Shown: positions 45,793 to 61,595, counted from the first letter of the stretch. The stretch is 64,000 bases of DNA from Stromatinia cepivora (GCA_014898415.1 RCTD01000012.1:372001-436000), one strand, 5' to 3'. The notes: generated from the letters alone by a model not told the origin. Made by a program: numbers and translations.

Positions 45793-47408
45793 AACGGGTT
45801 GGGTTGGGATTATATGGGCGGGCGGCCATGTTTCATCGAGCTCATATAAGGCTTTAGCAAAATACCTAAAACTAGTGTAATTTTACTAAAAAATACAATA
45901 CATGTTATATATCATCTAGAAAGGGGCATACATATTTTTGTGTGGTAAGACATGCAGTGCTAATATTTTGTAGAGCTTCTTTCTTGTACTTACCTGCCTT
46001 CCGCTGGTGAAAATACTCTTTTGACAACACCAACCCAAGTTAGCACACCAAACATCCTGAGTACCAATATCTAAAAGAAAGAGCCTCATTTTGTAACGGA
46101 TTGTCAAATTTATCTTCATCAATTACTCCTTGGGTTGGCCGACTATAAACTACCCACTACCAACTGCGATTGGGGTTCGAGTGATATATATATACGGAAA
46201 TTCTGGTGCTATTCATCGATTTCTCGATTTCTTCGCATGGCCTTCGGTTAGCATATGCTTGTGAATTGGTTACGCCATATTCCTGCTGGTCACATGTATG
46301 CTGAACAGTTTAAAAGGTTATTAGATGGGGAGAGTCCGTTAAGTAAGCTTCGGTGGAAGTAAAACCACCAGGCGAATATCTTGAATATCTTGAATGATGC
46401 AAATATCAAATATGCTGATTGATTGGTGGGGGCAATCTTCAGACTAATCGGCAATTATCGAGATATCAAGTGAGTAAATTGCCAAGTGGGAAGGAACATT
46501 CTATCTATCGTTCTGGTCCCGGCGAGAAAAGGAGTGAATAAACAGGATAAGATACCTAGATGGAATAATATGCCTGAGGAGCAGAGAATCGTGGATTGAT
46601 TCCTGGATGATAGGATTACTTGGGCGGGAGACATGAGTGTAATTCATGCTGAGGATAATTATTCATCTATGATGAAGCAGTTTATGGTAAGATAATTATT
46701 TATGGATTTTTTGGAAAGGGGTATGTTATTTAAATTGAAACAGGTTGAAAAATGGGATTTGGAGCTTGCTGAAATATTGAATTTTGGTGATTGATATTGG
46801 AGGATCAATTTATTTCTATCATGGTGGAAAGAAAGGAGTAGATAAGATGTACGTCAAAAGGAACTTTGGGAGAAGGAAAGAAGGGCAAAATGCCTCATTT
46901 ACTCCGATCGGAAGCTTCGTTTCTATGGTATACTTTTGAAATTCATATGTTATCTATGAGATTGCCTCTGTTATAACTCTAGGTACTAATCCGGCCAACC
47001 TTTGCTCAAGTTATATTTGGATCAAATCACCAGATTGCGAAATTCGACATATTAACTAACTAGTATAATCGAGAACAATCAATACCACAAGAAAGACATA
47101 CCACATACATCAAATAACTTGCTCGAGATGCCATCAGGGAATGATCAAAAATTCCATATTATTTATTTCACAAACCATTTGCATAAAACATGAACAGCCA
47201 GTCCAAGCTGCTGTCTACTTAATTACCAACTCCATGATATCCAAGTGCTCAACATTTTCCTTTCTACCGACCCCTATTTCCACAATCCGAATGTTCCTGT
47301 CAAAGAGAGCAGAGTCATCAAGACTTCTCATAATATCCGAGTACCATTTCTGGATGTTGCCGAAGTAACCCTAGCATCTTCTTGATTATGCATCCACCAT
47401 ATAACTAC
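45793..47408. other. Intergenic region, no gene recognised
   Basis: About 1.6 kb between the 3' ends of the helicase (+) and the MARVEL-type gene (-), a convergent pair. It contains only short open frames without domains. The left end holds the helicase terminator region; nothing else is supported. Confidence 0.55.
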
Positions 47409-48012
47409 CTATACTGGGTTCGTCGTCTCTTTCATGGCCATATTTGGCTGCGGGTAAGACTTCGATCTTCCTCCCTTGAACATCTCTAATGCGAGAATAG
47501 CACTACTTCCCATCCAAAGCAACCAGCTGAAAGCACCGAAAACTGCATCGGCACGAGCTGCTCCACAGACAGATCCACGACAGAAGAGAAGCCTTCCGAT
47601 GAAGACGGAGAGTGCGATGAAGCCTGCGAAGTAGAAAAGAACGTTGAGGAGCTCGACTGCGAGATGAGCGTATGGGTGAGATGCTTGTGAGTGTTAGAAA
47701 ACTATGCTCAATTTTCGTACCAACTCCTGAAAGTTTGAGGAAGGTACCTTTTGACATGAAGCGGGGTGCAACTTCAAGATAGAGAATGGAGATCAAAGTA
47801 AACACAGGTACGAAGACCAAGAAGTTGACTTGAGAAGGAGATGCGGTCAAAGTATCGGTATTGTACCAGTGGGAAACTATGTGGTATATTAGTGGATATC
47901 CCGTGGTATGCTAGCTATCAATGCTTTACATACCATATCCAGACAAGCCAAGTACGACGATAGCGAATACTGCTTGAGCAATTCGAATAGGGAGAAGTAA
48001 TCCAATCGCCAT
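47409..48012 (-). CDS. Four-helix membrane protein of the MARVEL type
   Basis: Three exons (47934-48012, 47748-47876, 47409-47683) join in phase to 160 residues. Four hydrophobic helices are apparent: residues about 4-27, 38-64, about 75-100, and about 115-138. The N-terminus begins MAIGLLLPIRIAQAVFAIVV, like many fungal MARVEL proteins (RxAQ motif), and the loop between helices 3 and 4 contains three cysteines (FCRGSVCGAA). The C-terminus is a short polar tail. MARVEL proteins act at membrane microdomains such as eisosomes or in trafficking; the specific role here is unknown. Introns are GTATGT..CATAG and GTACCT..CAAG. Confidence 0.75.
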
Positions 48013-49566
48013 TTTGAAATCAAGGTATCGTTATTTGGGAAGTTGAGTTATCGTGAAACAATCGTATATATTCTTTTATGAAAGTCGTGGGGAAAAGCAG
48101 CTGCAACTTGTGCGCGCGTATAGTGAGTGAGTTGAAGAAGGTGTATACAAATGGAGAATGACAGGTGGAGATCAATTAAAAGACGATGAAATGCAGAAGA
48201 GTCGCAGACTGATATTATAATCACAAAAGAAATGAGTAGTCAAAGTCTGAAGGCCGAAGGGTTTCCATTGCAGCCAAAGTGGAAAAGATGCATAAACTTC
48301 GTATCATGTTTGAAACGGTATGTCAATCTATCGCACAGATCAACTTCCCTATGGTGACAAGGATCGTCGGCATGGTTGAAGATGGAAGGCTCTGTAGCCA
48401 ATGATAATTGTTAACGCTGGATGTCCTTGCTACAGACTCGAGAGACGCCTGCTTGCGTTCCCCGCGATACATAGGGCAATTCAACCACTTGGGCTGACAA
48501 CCTCAAAGCCCATTCATCCTTAAATATCCACCTCTAAGAAAAGATTCTAACCCGCACATTGAAGTGCCAGAACGACGATTTTACGACCTTGTATTACTGG
48601 ATAACAAGAATAGCGAAGAATTGAAACATCGAATACGCTTTGTCGAAATGTTGAGAATTATCCGCTCGGACATGTAAGGTTAACAACTTTCTATTTCTCC
48701 CAAAGCATGAAACGTTGGCCACAACACAAATCTACTAACTCAACCGCAAAGCTTAAAAAGTAGAATACTCATCTCAACCTACAAGTATACAAGTAAGTTC
48801 TGGTGCCGCCTCCCAAGAACTTCCAAGAGTGTCAGCGTTGTGTTGCCAAGAGGGAACCACCTTGAGCTCTTCGTTTGAAGGTAGTGGATCATGAGACTTT
48901 TGAAAGCCACGATATTGAAATGCTTGGACACGGGGTTAATTTATCACAGTCTATACTCCATAATGTGCTATATCGGGTCTTCGTAGTAGTACCAATATTG
49001 AGAGGAGTGTATGTATCATTTGCGCAATGTTGCATGTGAAAGACAAAGCGACGAGGTGAGTAATAGGGCTAGATTAGGTTTTGAGTGGATGACCTGATCT
49101 GTAATGAAGAAGTCGTTGTCATTTTGCATTTTGGTAATAGGGCCAATGAATTGTTTCGAGCTGTGATGTATTTCTTGCATGAGGTCAAAACCCGGACTAG
49201 AAGTTTTCTACAAATAACCTTAAACTAGAGTCGGATGAGTAAGCAAACTCTAAATATCAAGACGTCGTTGGAGAGATTGGAATTATGAAGCTATTCAAAC
49301 CAAACTATTCTCAACAGAATATTGCCCACTTTCAATAGAAAGTTTCCGTTCTCGTCATTCATTCCCAATAATGAAAGAAAATGGCGTGCTTAAGATACTA
49401 GGTAATTGAATGTATTACCCCACTAATAAACGTACCATTGGAAAGATCTTGCTCAATTGATTGAAAAACCTTCCCGAGGTTTTTTTTCTCCTCTCCTATA
49501 AAGTCCCAATTTTCAGCAAGTTTTATTAAACTCGAGAATTGAAGCATCGAAGAATAATCAATCAAA
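48013..49566. other. Divergent intergenic region, no gene recognised
   Basis: About 1.55 kb upstream of both the MARVEL-type gene (-) and the sulfhydrylase-like gene (+). At 48,540-48,680 a plus-strand segment lacking an ATG reads as a charged, protein-like stretch of about 45 codons followed by TAA with a donor-like GTAAGG; this may be an exon fragment, but it joins nothing I can see. The remainder is non-coding. Confidence 0.45.
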
Positions 49567-51619
<2,053 letters not shown>

Positions 51620-52387
51620 AAATAATTCCCCCCTTTGTTTTTTTTAAACTACTCTGGAAACCTCCTTTGCTAGGTAGACGTATTGTCGTGTGGTTGATTT
51701 CGATGGTCATCATTCAAGATAAATGACATTCGCTACATAGTAATAATAAAGTTAATTATCGAGGTCTCTTTCATGGTTCAGATTTGAGATTGAATAATTA
51801 ATTCTTAACTGTGTTATGAATACTTTGGTCAAGTATCATCGGATATAGATGTCCTCCGTTCACCGAACACCACATGCTGACCACCTTCACACCCTCTTCG
51901 TCGCACAATTTATGAAGTCTAATTATGTATTCAAAAGTCCTCTTTCCTCCCTTCTTTTCCCCGTATCAAGATACCGGTATGTCGGTCATTTCCAAATCTT
52001 TTAGAATTGTGATGGCGATCTACAAAGCTTCTCCACATTCTAGAATATGCACAATATCCAGATGCCGAGGTAAAAGGAAAACGCGACCATCGAGGCTTCG
52101 GACAAGGGCCACACACTATCCATTCCTTCACATGCACCTTTGGAGCTTTGGAGTGAAACTTATTCCAAACAAACTTCATTTATTCATTGGAGTTAGCCTA
52201 CTATTGTTTCCTCTATAGATCTTTCATTGTGATACAAATTCTAGATATTTTATAGAATAATCTTTATTATCTCTTTCATACATTTACAAGGTTCGTAGAC
52301 TCCCACGGCCGGCGCTCAAACCCCAACCTCCTAACCTTTGTTCATCATTGAGTACTGATACTTGCTTTTCAGATCTAGACAGACACA
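51620..52387. other. Intergenic region, no gene recognised
   Basis: The 3' flank of the MET17-like gene and the promoter of the acyl-CoA synthetase, both plus strand. Open frames at 51925-52218 (+) and 51931-52179 (-) overlap each other, lack domains and are probably chance. Confidence 0.55.
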
Positions 52388-54767
52388 ATGGCACCAACGG
52401 TACAAGATCCCGATACTTATGTACAAACCGTCCGAGCATCTCCTCCTCCTGGTTCACCATACTCCCTCCCGATACCAGGCAGTGCGCGTGAAGGTCGCAG
52501 TGCTGTTTACAGGCATTACCAATTCGTGGACAAGCCTCTATTACAAACAATCGATCAAGAATGCTTGACTAGTCATGATTTCTTTGAAAAGGCCGCTAGA
52601 AAGAGACCAAATGCGAGATGTTTGGGTTATAGACCTTGGGATCCGGCAACAAAGACTCACGGCAATTATCAATGGATCTCATATGCGGAGACGGCAGAGC
52701 GCAGAAAGAACTTTGGTGTGGGATTGGTAGAACTTCATAAGAGGGCGGGAATTACAGATGATAAGTATGGTGTGGGTCTTTGGTGTCAAAATCGCCCGGA
52801 ATGGCAGATTGTTGGTAAGAAACCTAGAGTTATAGCTATGTGTATTGCAGGGTGGAGGTTGACATGAGTTATAGATTTGGGAGCCATGTCACAATCTCTC
52901 TTCACGGTCTCCATTTACGATACCCTCGGACCGGATACGACAGAATATATCATCAATCATGCCACGCTTGCTTGTGTTTGTACGAGTTTACCACACATTC
53001 CAACATTGTTGAAATTGGCACCAAGAATACCTACATTGAAGCTTATCATTTGTGTTGATCCTTTGGATGACGGAGAAAGGCCTGGAAACACAAAAGGCTC
53101 AATCTTGAATGCTCTTGCGGCTGAAGCTGGAATCGCTATCCATTATATTGGAGATGTTGAGGCTATTGGAGCTGCATCTCCAAATTCCCCAATGAACCCA
53201 CCTCGACCGGAAGACATTATCACTATCAACTATACCTCTGGAACGACTGGTAACCCCAAGGGTGTGGTCCTTACCCATTCAAACGCTGTTGCAGCAACTT
53301 CTGTCACAAGAATTATATCTGACCCAAAGCCGAACGATGTTATTTGTTCATATCTTCCATTGGCACACATTTACCAACGACTTGCCGAACACGGCTCTCT
53401 CGCTGTAGGATCTTCTATTGGATATTTCCGTGGTGATATCATCGGACTCGTCGAGGACTTGAAGCTTCTTCGCCCAACAACCTTTAATTCCGTTCCTCGA
53501 CTCTACAATCGATTTGGATCCGCCATTAAGGCCGCTGCTATCGATGCTCCAGGTCTTAAGGGTACAATTGGTCGTCACATTATCAATACCAAGCTTGCAT
53601 CAATGAAACTCCCACCTGGACAAGCCACCAACAGGCATGCACTTTATGACCGTGTCTGGACTCCTAAATTAGCCAGCGCTTTCGGTCTTCAAAGAACTCG
53701 TGGTATGGTAAGTGGAAGTGCTCCTATTGATCCAGGTCTTCATCAATTCCTCCGTGCTGCATTTGGAAACAGGTTCATCCAAGGTTATGGCCTTACAGAA
53801 ACCTATGCACATGGTATCGTACAACATGACGATGATTACTCAACTGGTAACTGTGGAGGAGTAAGCGCTTCCAGTAGGTTTTCTCCCTAGTTCCTCCTCA
53901 ACCCAAACCCAACTAATGACTACTCCTCACAGTGGAAGTATGCTTCGAATCCGTCCCCGACATGGAGTACCTCGCAACCGACAGCCCCAACCCCCGCGGT
54001 GAAATTCTTATTCGAGGCACAGCCCGTTTCCGCGAATACTACCGCAACGAAGAGGAAACCTCCAAAGCCATCACCGCAGACGGTTGGTTCCACACAGGTG
54101 ACATCGGCGAAGTCGACAGCATGGGCCGTATCAAGATCATCGATCGTCGCAAGAACGTCCTCAAACTCGCACAAGGCGAATACATCTCCCCGGAACGCAT
54201 CGAAAACGTATACCTAGCCAATTGTTCACTCCTATCTCAAGCATATGTCCACGGTGACTCTACCCAAGCATTCCTAGTTGCGATATTCGGAGTCGACCCA
54301 GTTATTTTTGCGCCGTGGGCGAGCAAGATTCTCGGGAGAGAAATCAAGAGTGAGGATATTGAAGGGATTAGGGAAGCGGGCAATGACAAGAGAGTTCGAA
54401 TGCAACTTGTCAAATTGTTGGACGGGGTGGGGAAGAAAAGCAAGTTTAATAGTTATGAGAAGGTTAAGAATGTGCTTGTGGATGTGGAACCGTTTACGAT
54501 TGAAAATGAACTTTTGACTCCTACGTAAGTTTTTGCTTTTCCCTTTTCTCTCCTTTTAGTACGAGACATTCCATTGCCCAGGAAGCTGGCTGCGTTGTAT
54601 ATAATACACAGAACATATAAGTGTAATATTCAGTAACTAACGAGACTCACATTCACATTCACAGACTCAAACTCAAACGTCCGCAAACGGCAAAGAAATT
54701 CAGAGAACATATCGATCGCATGTATGAGGAAGCCTTGGCGGACGAGAAACCCATGGCGAAATTGTGA
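52388..54767 (+). CDS. Long-chain acyl-CoA synthetase with C-terminal AKL (peroxisomal type)
   Basis: Activates fatty acids to acyl-CoA with ATP through an acyl-adenylate. Four exons (52388-52814, 52875-53873, 53933-54524, 54665-54767) join in phase to 706 residues, full length. AMP-binding signature [18 protein letters not shown], then [18 protein letters not shown], and the fatty-acyl-CoA synthetase signature [20 protein letters not shown] followed by IDRRKN and KLAQGEYI are all present. The last three residues are Ala-Lys-Leu, an accepted variant of the PTS1 peroxisomal signal, so import into peroxisomes for beta-oxidation is likely, as for yeast Faa2; this is inference. The tiny last exon supplies that signal. 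Introns are 55-140 bp with GTAAGA, GTAGGT and GTAAGT donors. Confidence 0.93.
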
Positions 54768-55515
54768 GAAAAAGGACCGGCCGCATTCTCGTTTACTTGC
54801 TAGACAGAGAGGAAGGGGGGAGAGGAAAAGAAGAAACAACAGAAAAAAAGAAAGGAAGGAGAGAGAGGAGAAAGAATATTGGATAACCGCTGGAGGTTGT
54901 AAATGTAGATACCTAGGTAGGGAGGGAATCGGGATGGGGATAAAGTTGGAATTGAGAGGGAGGAAGATGAATGTTGTAACAAATACATTTTTTTTTTTTT
55001 TCATTTTTGGGTTACCTACCTAGTTAGTTATAAGATAAGATATAAGTTATATGGAGTTATAATAGTTGGTTAGTTAATTCAATCTCTTTTGATTTTATTC
55101 ATTCTATTCGTTTCATTTATGAGTTTATATTTATGTGAGGATGCAGTCTCTAGTTCACAAGCACGAGATGAGGAACACAAGAAAGTTTGTTTTTCATTAA
55201 TTAAGACTCTTAGACTCTAGGATGACGCTATCATCATCTATATAGAATGATTAAAACGCTCAAATGCCTGCTTCAATCTTCTTGTGCCAAAAGTTACCGC
55301 AGTTGATCCCCATACGAGAACAAACTACGAATTTTTTCCCCAGCAAGTAGCAATTGAACTTCTTAGTGCGAAAATAGCAAGCAGTTTTGATACCTATGAG
55401 CCCGTCTGAAGTTTTATACACACGAACTACCTAATAATTAATAACACGAGGGAATATCCGTAAAAGCTGCACGCTCCGTAATTCATTTGCGCCTGTAAAT
55501 TATGGGTTTTAAGTT
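54768..55515. other. Convergent intergenic region with purine-rich 3' flank
   Basis: Lies between the 3' ends of the acyl-CoA synthetase (+) and PMA1 (-). About 54,805-54,870 is a purine-rich stretch (GAGAGGAAGGGGGG, then AAAGAAAGGAAGGAG) and 54,988-55,001 a run of T, likely part of the 3' UTR and terminator. No gene is seen. Confidence 0.6.
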
Positions 55516-58500
55516 TTAAGCTGACTTCTCGTGTTGTGTGGAGACACGCTGGAGTGAGACGACTAAAGAGGCATAAGTTAGCGCTTTGTTCTCAAAAAAT
55601 GACATAAGAGTCAGGAATCTCCACTTACCAAAATCTTCCAGAGATCTTTGTTTTTGATTCTTTTTTGGTGATTTACCATGCATAAGGTTGTCAAAGCCAG
55701 AGCTATCTTGAAGTAGATAATAGACTCCACCCATGATACAGAAAACGCCAAAGGAGAATACCCAAATACGGACAACAGCAACGATGGAAGTTTGACCTCC
55801 AACGAACCAACCGAATAAGGTGAAAAATGTTGCGATGATATCGACAACGAGGATAGCTCCAGTCAATTGCCACGATGGAAGTGATGACCAGAAAGGACCA
55901 TTGGCACGTGTGATGAAAATCAACCAATTTTCCGTGAGAGAGATCTCGAGGAAGACAACCTCATCAAGAACACCAAAGTTTTGAACGATACCACCATCTT
56001 CACCGCGAGCAATCATAGTGGTGAGAGCAATCCAGGTGCCGATGGCGAGAACAACTCCAAGGAGAACGGACATACCCCACAATTTTGGAAGGTTCCACTT
56101 AACAGGAGTCTTGGAGAAAGGTGCATTATCATATGCAATAGCAAGAGTTGCAACATCCGCAAAAATGGCAATGAAGACGACCAATTCAATGTTGAGGGAT
56201 CTATTCAAGATGGCGATCCAGAGACCAAGGAAAATCTCAAGATGGATTGACAAGGCGATACGATAAACAACGTAGGCGTACATGCGATGGAAAATTTGTC
56301 GAGAAGTCTTGAGAGCGTCAATAATAGCACCAAGTCCAGGAGCCAAGAAAACGATGTCAGCTGCTGAACGAGCCGCATCAGAAGCGCCTTCTACAGCGAT
56401 ACCAGTATCGGCCTTCTTGAGTGATGGGGCATCATTGACACCATCTCCCGTCATCGCCACAAGATATCCACGCTGTTGAAGAATTTCAACAACATTGTAT
56501 TTATGTTGTGGGAAAACCTCGGCAAATCCATCAGCGGCCTCGACGAAATCATAGACCTCGGAACCAGGCATATCTCCTCCTCCACCCAGACCAAGACGTT
56601 CAGCGTTGTAAACGTTAGTGCCAAGTCCAAGTTGTCTAGAAGTTTCACGAGCGATACCGACAGCGTCACCAGTTAACATCTTGATGGAAAGACCTAGAGT
56701 TTTGGCCTCATTGATAGTACGGGCGGTATCATGACGTGGTGGATCAGAGCAAGGCATAATACCCAAGATCTCCCATTGACCCTCACCTCGCTTTCGTGCG
56801 ACACCAAGAGAACGGAAACCACGAGTGGCAAATTCAGCAACCTTGTTCTTATAAGCTTGGTCGATCTCATCAGGAATTGGGTGGTCCTCTTCAACAGTCT
56901 TCAAAACAAAGAGTGGGGCTCCTTTGACGCAAATAATCCTTTCTCCTTGGGGCGACTCCACAACAGCTTGAACTTTCTTGGAAACAGGATCGAAAGGATG
57001 GAACTCAAGAACTTTGTACTTGGACAGGACGGACTTGGCGCGTGGATAGTAACGAAGAGATTTCAAGAAAGCCTTATCAATGGCATCGATACCTTTCTTC
57101 TTCCTGGAGGCAGCAAGACAAGCAGTCAACATGAGGTCATCGGGTTCAACGCCTGGAACAGTAAATGGTTCGGCGAGAGAGAGCTTGTTCTTGGTCAATG
57201 TACCAGTCTTGTCCGAGCAAAGAATTTCGACGCCTGCAAGTGACTCAATAGCGGACAATTTCTGGACGATAGCTTTCTTCTTGGCCAAGTATGCGGCACC
57301 GACAGCCATAGTAGTAGTGACGACAGCAGGGAGACCGACAGGGACACCAATGATTGTGATGGCCAGAGTATATTCAAGAATAAGAACGATTGGGTTCGAG
57401 CGGTAGAATGAGGAGATCCAGACAACCAAGTTGGTGAAGATAACCAGGATCAAGAGCACCGTGCCGATACCATTCAAGACTTCTGTGAAATGACCAGTTC
57501 CTGCGGAAGCTTGATTAACCAAAGCTGCTGCACGTCCAACAAATGTATGATCTCCAGTGGCGGTAATAACCATGAAAGCTTCACCGCGCTTGACACCAGA
57601 AGATGCATAACATGTATCACCCTTATGTTTATCGACAGCAAGAGACTCTCCAGTGATGGCAGATTGATCGACTTGAAGGAAAGCATCATCGGTAACGATA
57701 CGACCGTCGGCGGGAATAATGGTACCCTATGAGAAAATATAAGTATTTGTTTGGAGAATTGGGCAGGCACATCAACTTACTTCTTCAATTTGAAGAATAT
57801 CACCAGGGACAACTTCAGGCGCTTCAATCTCATATAGACGACCATCACGAAGAACGACAGCTTTCAGAGCAAGAGTCTTTTTCAGTTCATCGACAATAGA
57901 ACCTGCTTGGAACTCTTGAACGAAACCGACGGTGGCATTGAGGAGAAGAAGTGCGCAAATGACACCAAAATCGACCCAATCTTGTAGACCTGCAGCAAGA
58001 ACAGCAGCAGCCTATTTAATTTATTAATTAGCAAGGATGTCTTAGTGCTATTAAATTGGAATAATTGCTGAGCTACTCCATTCGGATGTCTCGAATCGAA
58101 GGCCGTGGCCTTCAACACTAGATGATCTGTGGAGAATCCATGCAGATCTAATATGCGCGAAAACAGTGGGGGTGCGGGGGATTGGAAAATGATGGTAAGA
58201 ACTATGTGCAAACGTACCTCCATAACGAATTGAATAGGACCGACAAAGTATCCAAGGAACTTAAGGAATAAATTCTCTTTCTCTTCCTTCATTTGATTCA
58301 AACCCCACTTCTTACGACGAAGTTGAACCTCAGCGTCTGTAAGACCGATACGAGTATCCGTTTGAAGTAAATCTTCTGGAACAGGACGTTCTTGAGCAGG
58401 ACCATTTTCTTCCTCGGCCTCTTCATCTTCGACATGACCATCTTGAGATTCGAGTTCATCGATCAATGCATCCATGTCCTCATCTTCTTCTTCCTCTTCC

Positions 58501-58676
58501 TCATGTTTGGTAGCACCAGGAGTAGAGTTTTCAATACCACCATTTTTTTCGTCGAATTGACCAGGTTCAATGTTAGTCCTTAAGTGATTTGGAGGTGTAT
58601 CGGATGAGTTGTTGCTCGATTGGGCACCTGTTGTATCATGGAGAGAGATACCATGATGTTCCGCCATATGTGCCAT
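55516..58676 (-). CDS. PMA1: Plasma membrane H+-ATPase
   Basis: P-type (P3A) ATPase pumping protons out to energise nutrient uptake. Four exons (58218-58676, 57781-58011, 55629-57726, 55516-55562) join in phase to 944 residues. The cytosolic N-terminus is acidic, with a Glu/Asp run. Domain landmarks are DQSAITGES (actuator), the phosphorylated Asp402 in [20 protein letters not shown] and KMLTGD, and [20 protein letters not shown] (hinge). Ten membrane helices fit the hydrophobic pattern. The last exon of 47 bp encodes the regulatory tail [15 protein letters not shown], whose Ser-Thr matches the glucose-responsive phosphosites of yeast Pma1. Two in-frame ATGs lie at 58676 and 58667; the first is taken. 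Donors are GTACGT, GTAAGT and GTAAGT. Confidence 0.96.
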
Positions 58677-59073
58677 GGCGACAGCGACCACGGCGGAGAA
58701 TTAAAGTGGCAGATAAATCACCTTCTTAGTTGCTGGTTTAAGATTTGTTGAAAGTAATAAGTAAAGTAAGTAACAAATTCTTGGGGATAAACGACGCGAC
58801 CTGGTCGAATATGAAAGATTTCCTGTGATATGAAAACCTTAATGATTAGAAACTGTTATATTACTTTCTTAAAGAAGAGGAATAAGAGGATGGGTAAGTT
58901 GATGTCGAGAGGTTGTGTAGTGAAAAAAAGTAGAAGATTAAGTCGGAAGAGGGAAGAAAAAAAAAAGGCGGATAGAAAAGTGAATTGAAACTAACGAAAT
59001 GATGGAAAAAAATCTTTATTCAGAAGGTCCGAATTGTTAATGGGTTTAATTGGGAAGTAACGACCAGCCAAAG

Positions 59074-59124
<51 letters not shown>

Positions 59125-61595
59125 GAGAGTGAAGTGACACCACCTGCTTGCTGGGGGTAAATAGTACGTACGGTATTGTGGTTCGCAACTCAAAGCTTCA
59201 AAATTGGTGAGAGATATAACGCTAGGTGATTCCGCCTTTGTTATCACAAAATCTTCAGGACTTTTCCCTTTTGTTTTCTTTTTCTTTTTCTGATATATGA
59301 GTACATTGAACAATTTCCTTTATCTTCCGACAACATCAAATTTCCAAAGTAATCTTACATTTTGATGGATAATTTTATGATACCTTTTTTTATCAATCTA
59401 TCTTTGTATAAACTTATTGCTTCCAACTCTATTCATGAATTGACTTCAATATATATATATATAGCTTTGCTCAATCATTTCTTAGGTATTTCTCTTTATA
59501 CCGATCATAACATCCTTACCCATATCCTATCATATCATATCACATCATTTATTTACTTTCCCCTCATTGTTTTGTCTTAAGCACGTTCCACCCCAGATTA
59601 CAAGAGACAACAACCTTGGAAGAATTACTTGGTACTAGGTAGACTTGGTACTAGGTAGGTAGGTAGGTAAACAAACAGAGGAAAAAGCCCAGCAAATCAA
59701 AAATCAACAAATCAAAACGGGAAAAGGTAAAAAATGTGACATTCAAGGATTATTACTTGCTGCTTACCCACTTCTGCATTGTCTCTGCCCGCCTTACCGA
59801 ATGGAATCCTTCTACTTTCGTACCAAGGAGCCTTCCATCGTTGCATCTTACTACTAGGATAAACTCAGTCGACCAGCCAAATAACCGACCCGTCTCGCGC
59901 CTCTTTTCAACATACCTATCCAGCACCTAGTAAGTAGGTAGTGACGTCGGTCTATTTCTTCATCATTAGGTATTTCTTTCTTTTTTTTTTTTTTTTTTTT
60001 CGGGGAATTCGTTGATCTATGGATCGCTTGATTGAGGTGATTTAAATGACCTTAGAACAGGCACTAATGTTGTTTTTAGCTTCTCTTTCAAGGATTACTT
60101 TTAGTGTAGTAGATCACGGCAATTGAAAGCTCCACTACAAAAGCTACCAAAATCCTCCGTTGAATTGATGGGTCCGATATGTTGGTTCGCGGGGGGAAAG
60201 TGGGCCACTAATAAGACCAACTTCATCCTTACCTTACCTCCAAGGAAAAGCAAGTACTAGAAATCTAGAAATATTGAAATATTGATCGAAAAAGTATCCA
60301 TACCAATACCTATCATCATTCATTGATCAACGACTTGCCAAATGATAACTTCAATAATTACAACATATACCTGCTAATACTATATATACAGTGGCGAGGG
60401 CCCGATACCGAGAGGTCAAATTAGCTTGTATTTCCATACATTCTTTACAATCAGCAAATTAGAGGCATAGCATCTAGACCTACAAGCGATGCTAAAATCC
60501 GAGGATTTCTACAACAAACAATCCCAAACCCGCCCAAGTAGGTGGTCAACAAAAACCTTGAGTTACATATGTCTTCTCACTCTCATAACGATCCAGTCCA
60601 ATCTTTTCTAATTCTATTCTTTCCGAATCCACCAGCACAATTAGCCAGGTAAATTATATATGAGGGATTTTTCAACTCGTACAACATCCGTCTGGGCAAT
60701 AAAGAGACAAATAGAATCATCGTGCAACACAATCTTGACTGTAAATCAGATCTTGCGCTGAAGAAAGCACAGCCGTAAAGTTTAACTTTCTTTCCTTCTA
60801 TTCTAATGTAAGGCCAAGAATGTCGGGTTCCTATTTGGTGTATTCCGCAATCTCAACGGTTTGTTTGGGATTTTATGAAAGATTTGAAATAATTTGTGGT
60901 ATGTGGGTTGTTTCTAATTCGAAGCTTTTGAGGTCATGATGTCTTATGGGAATTGGTGAGTTGTTTTGTTATCATCTTGGACTCTCTCATTAATAATGAT
61001 ATCACTATCAGGAGAAGCTCAACTATATATATATATGTTCTTATAAAAACTCTCTATGCTCGGTTTGAATACATCAAGTGAAGTATTGACGGTAGAGAGA
61101 AAGATTATAAGGCCTCTGGTTAGATTTGCACGTTGCAAAAAGATTTATTCTTCCATCTGACTTAATTCGCAGACTGCGTAAGAACCACTACTTCATTATT
61201 AACTCCTAAAACAACAAGTATGTTTATCTGTCTGTCTATTTTCAATATCTTTAAAAAAGACATCTCAAGCAATGTTCCATTGCTCTAATTCTTAGGTGGA
61301 CGCTGAGATTCCAGCTTTTTGAGTATCTTGACAATTGCAATGCTATCTCCAAGGCGCAATGAAATATCTACCGAATACTATCCAGTACTCTCACCCAAAC
61401 ATCATTTCTCAATGAACAACACCTAGTAGGTACTATATATTCTACAAAACATCATAAAACACTAAATATACTCCCCACGAAAAAGGAGTTCAAGCCATAA
61501 TACAAAAATAATGACATATAATCACGTGCCGTACCCTATATTCACTTATCTAGTATGTCACACCAAATATAAATCTATCATTCACCACTTCAAAT
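58677..61595. promoter_or_regulatory. Long upstream region of PMA1 with TC microsatellite
   Basis: About 2.9 kb with no recognised gene. Close to PMA1 it holds (TC)20 on the coding strand (59081-59120). Further out lie a TA run near 59,447-59,462, GGTA repeats near 59,650 (GGTAGGTAGGTAGGTAAAC), and a run of T near 59,980-60,000. Highly expressed fungal genes often have CT-rich promoters and long leaders; that reading here is inference. Short open frames (59362-59580, 59736-59930) have no domain. Confidence 0.5.
59081..59120. repeat. (GA)20 dinucleotide microsatellite
   Basis: Forty uninterrupted bases of GA on the plus strand, preceded by AAAGAAAGAAA and followed by ACGAGAGAG. It lies about 405 bp upstream of the PMA1 start, reading as TC on the PMA1 coding strand. 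Confidence 0.95.

Noticed and set aside
46100..46190. Possible tRNA around GGGGTTCGAGTG
   Set aside because: No acceptor stem pairing or anticodon arm can be drawn around it.
48540..48680. Protein-like stretch upstream of the MET17-like gene
   Set aside because: No ATG in frame, a stop immediately at its end, and no exon it joins in phase that makes sense.
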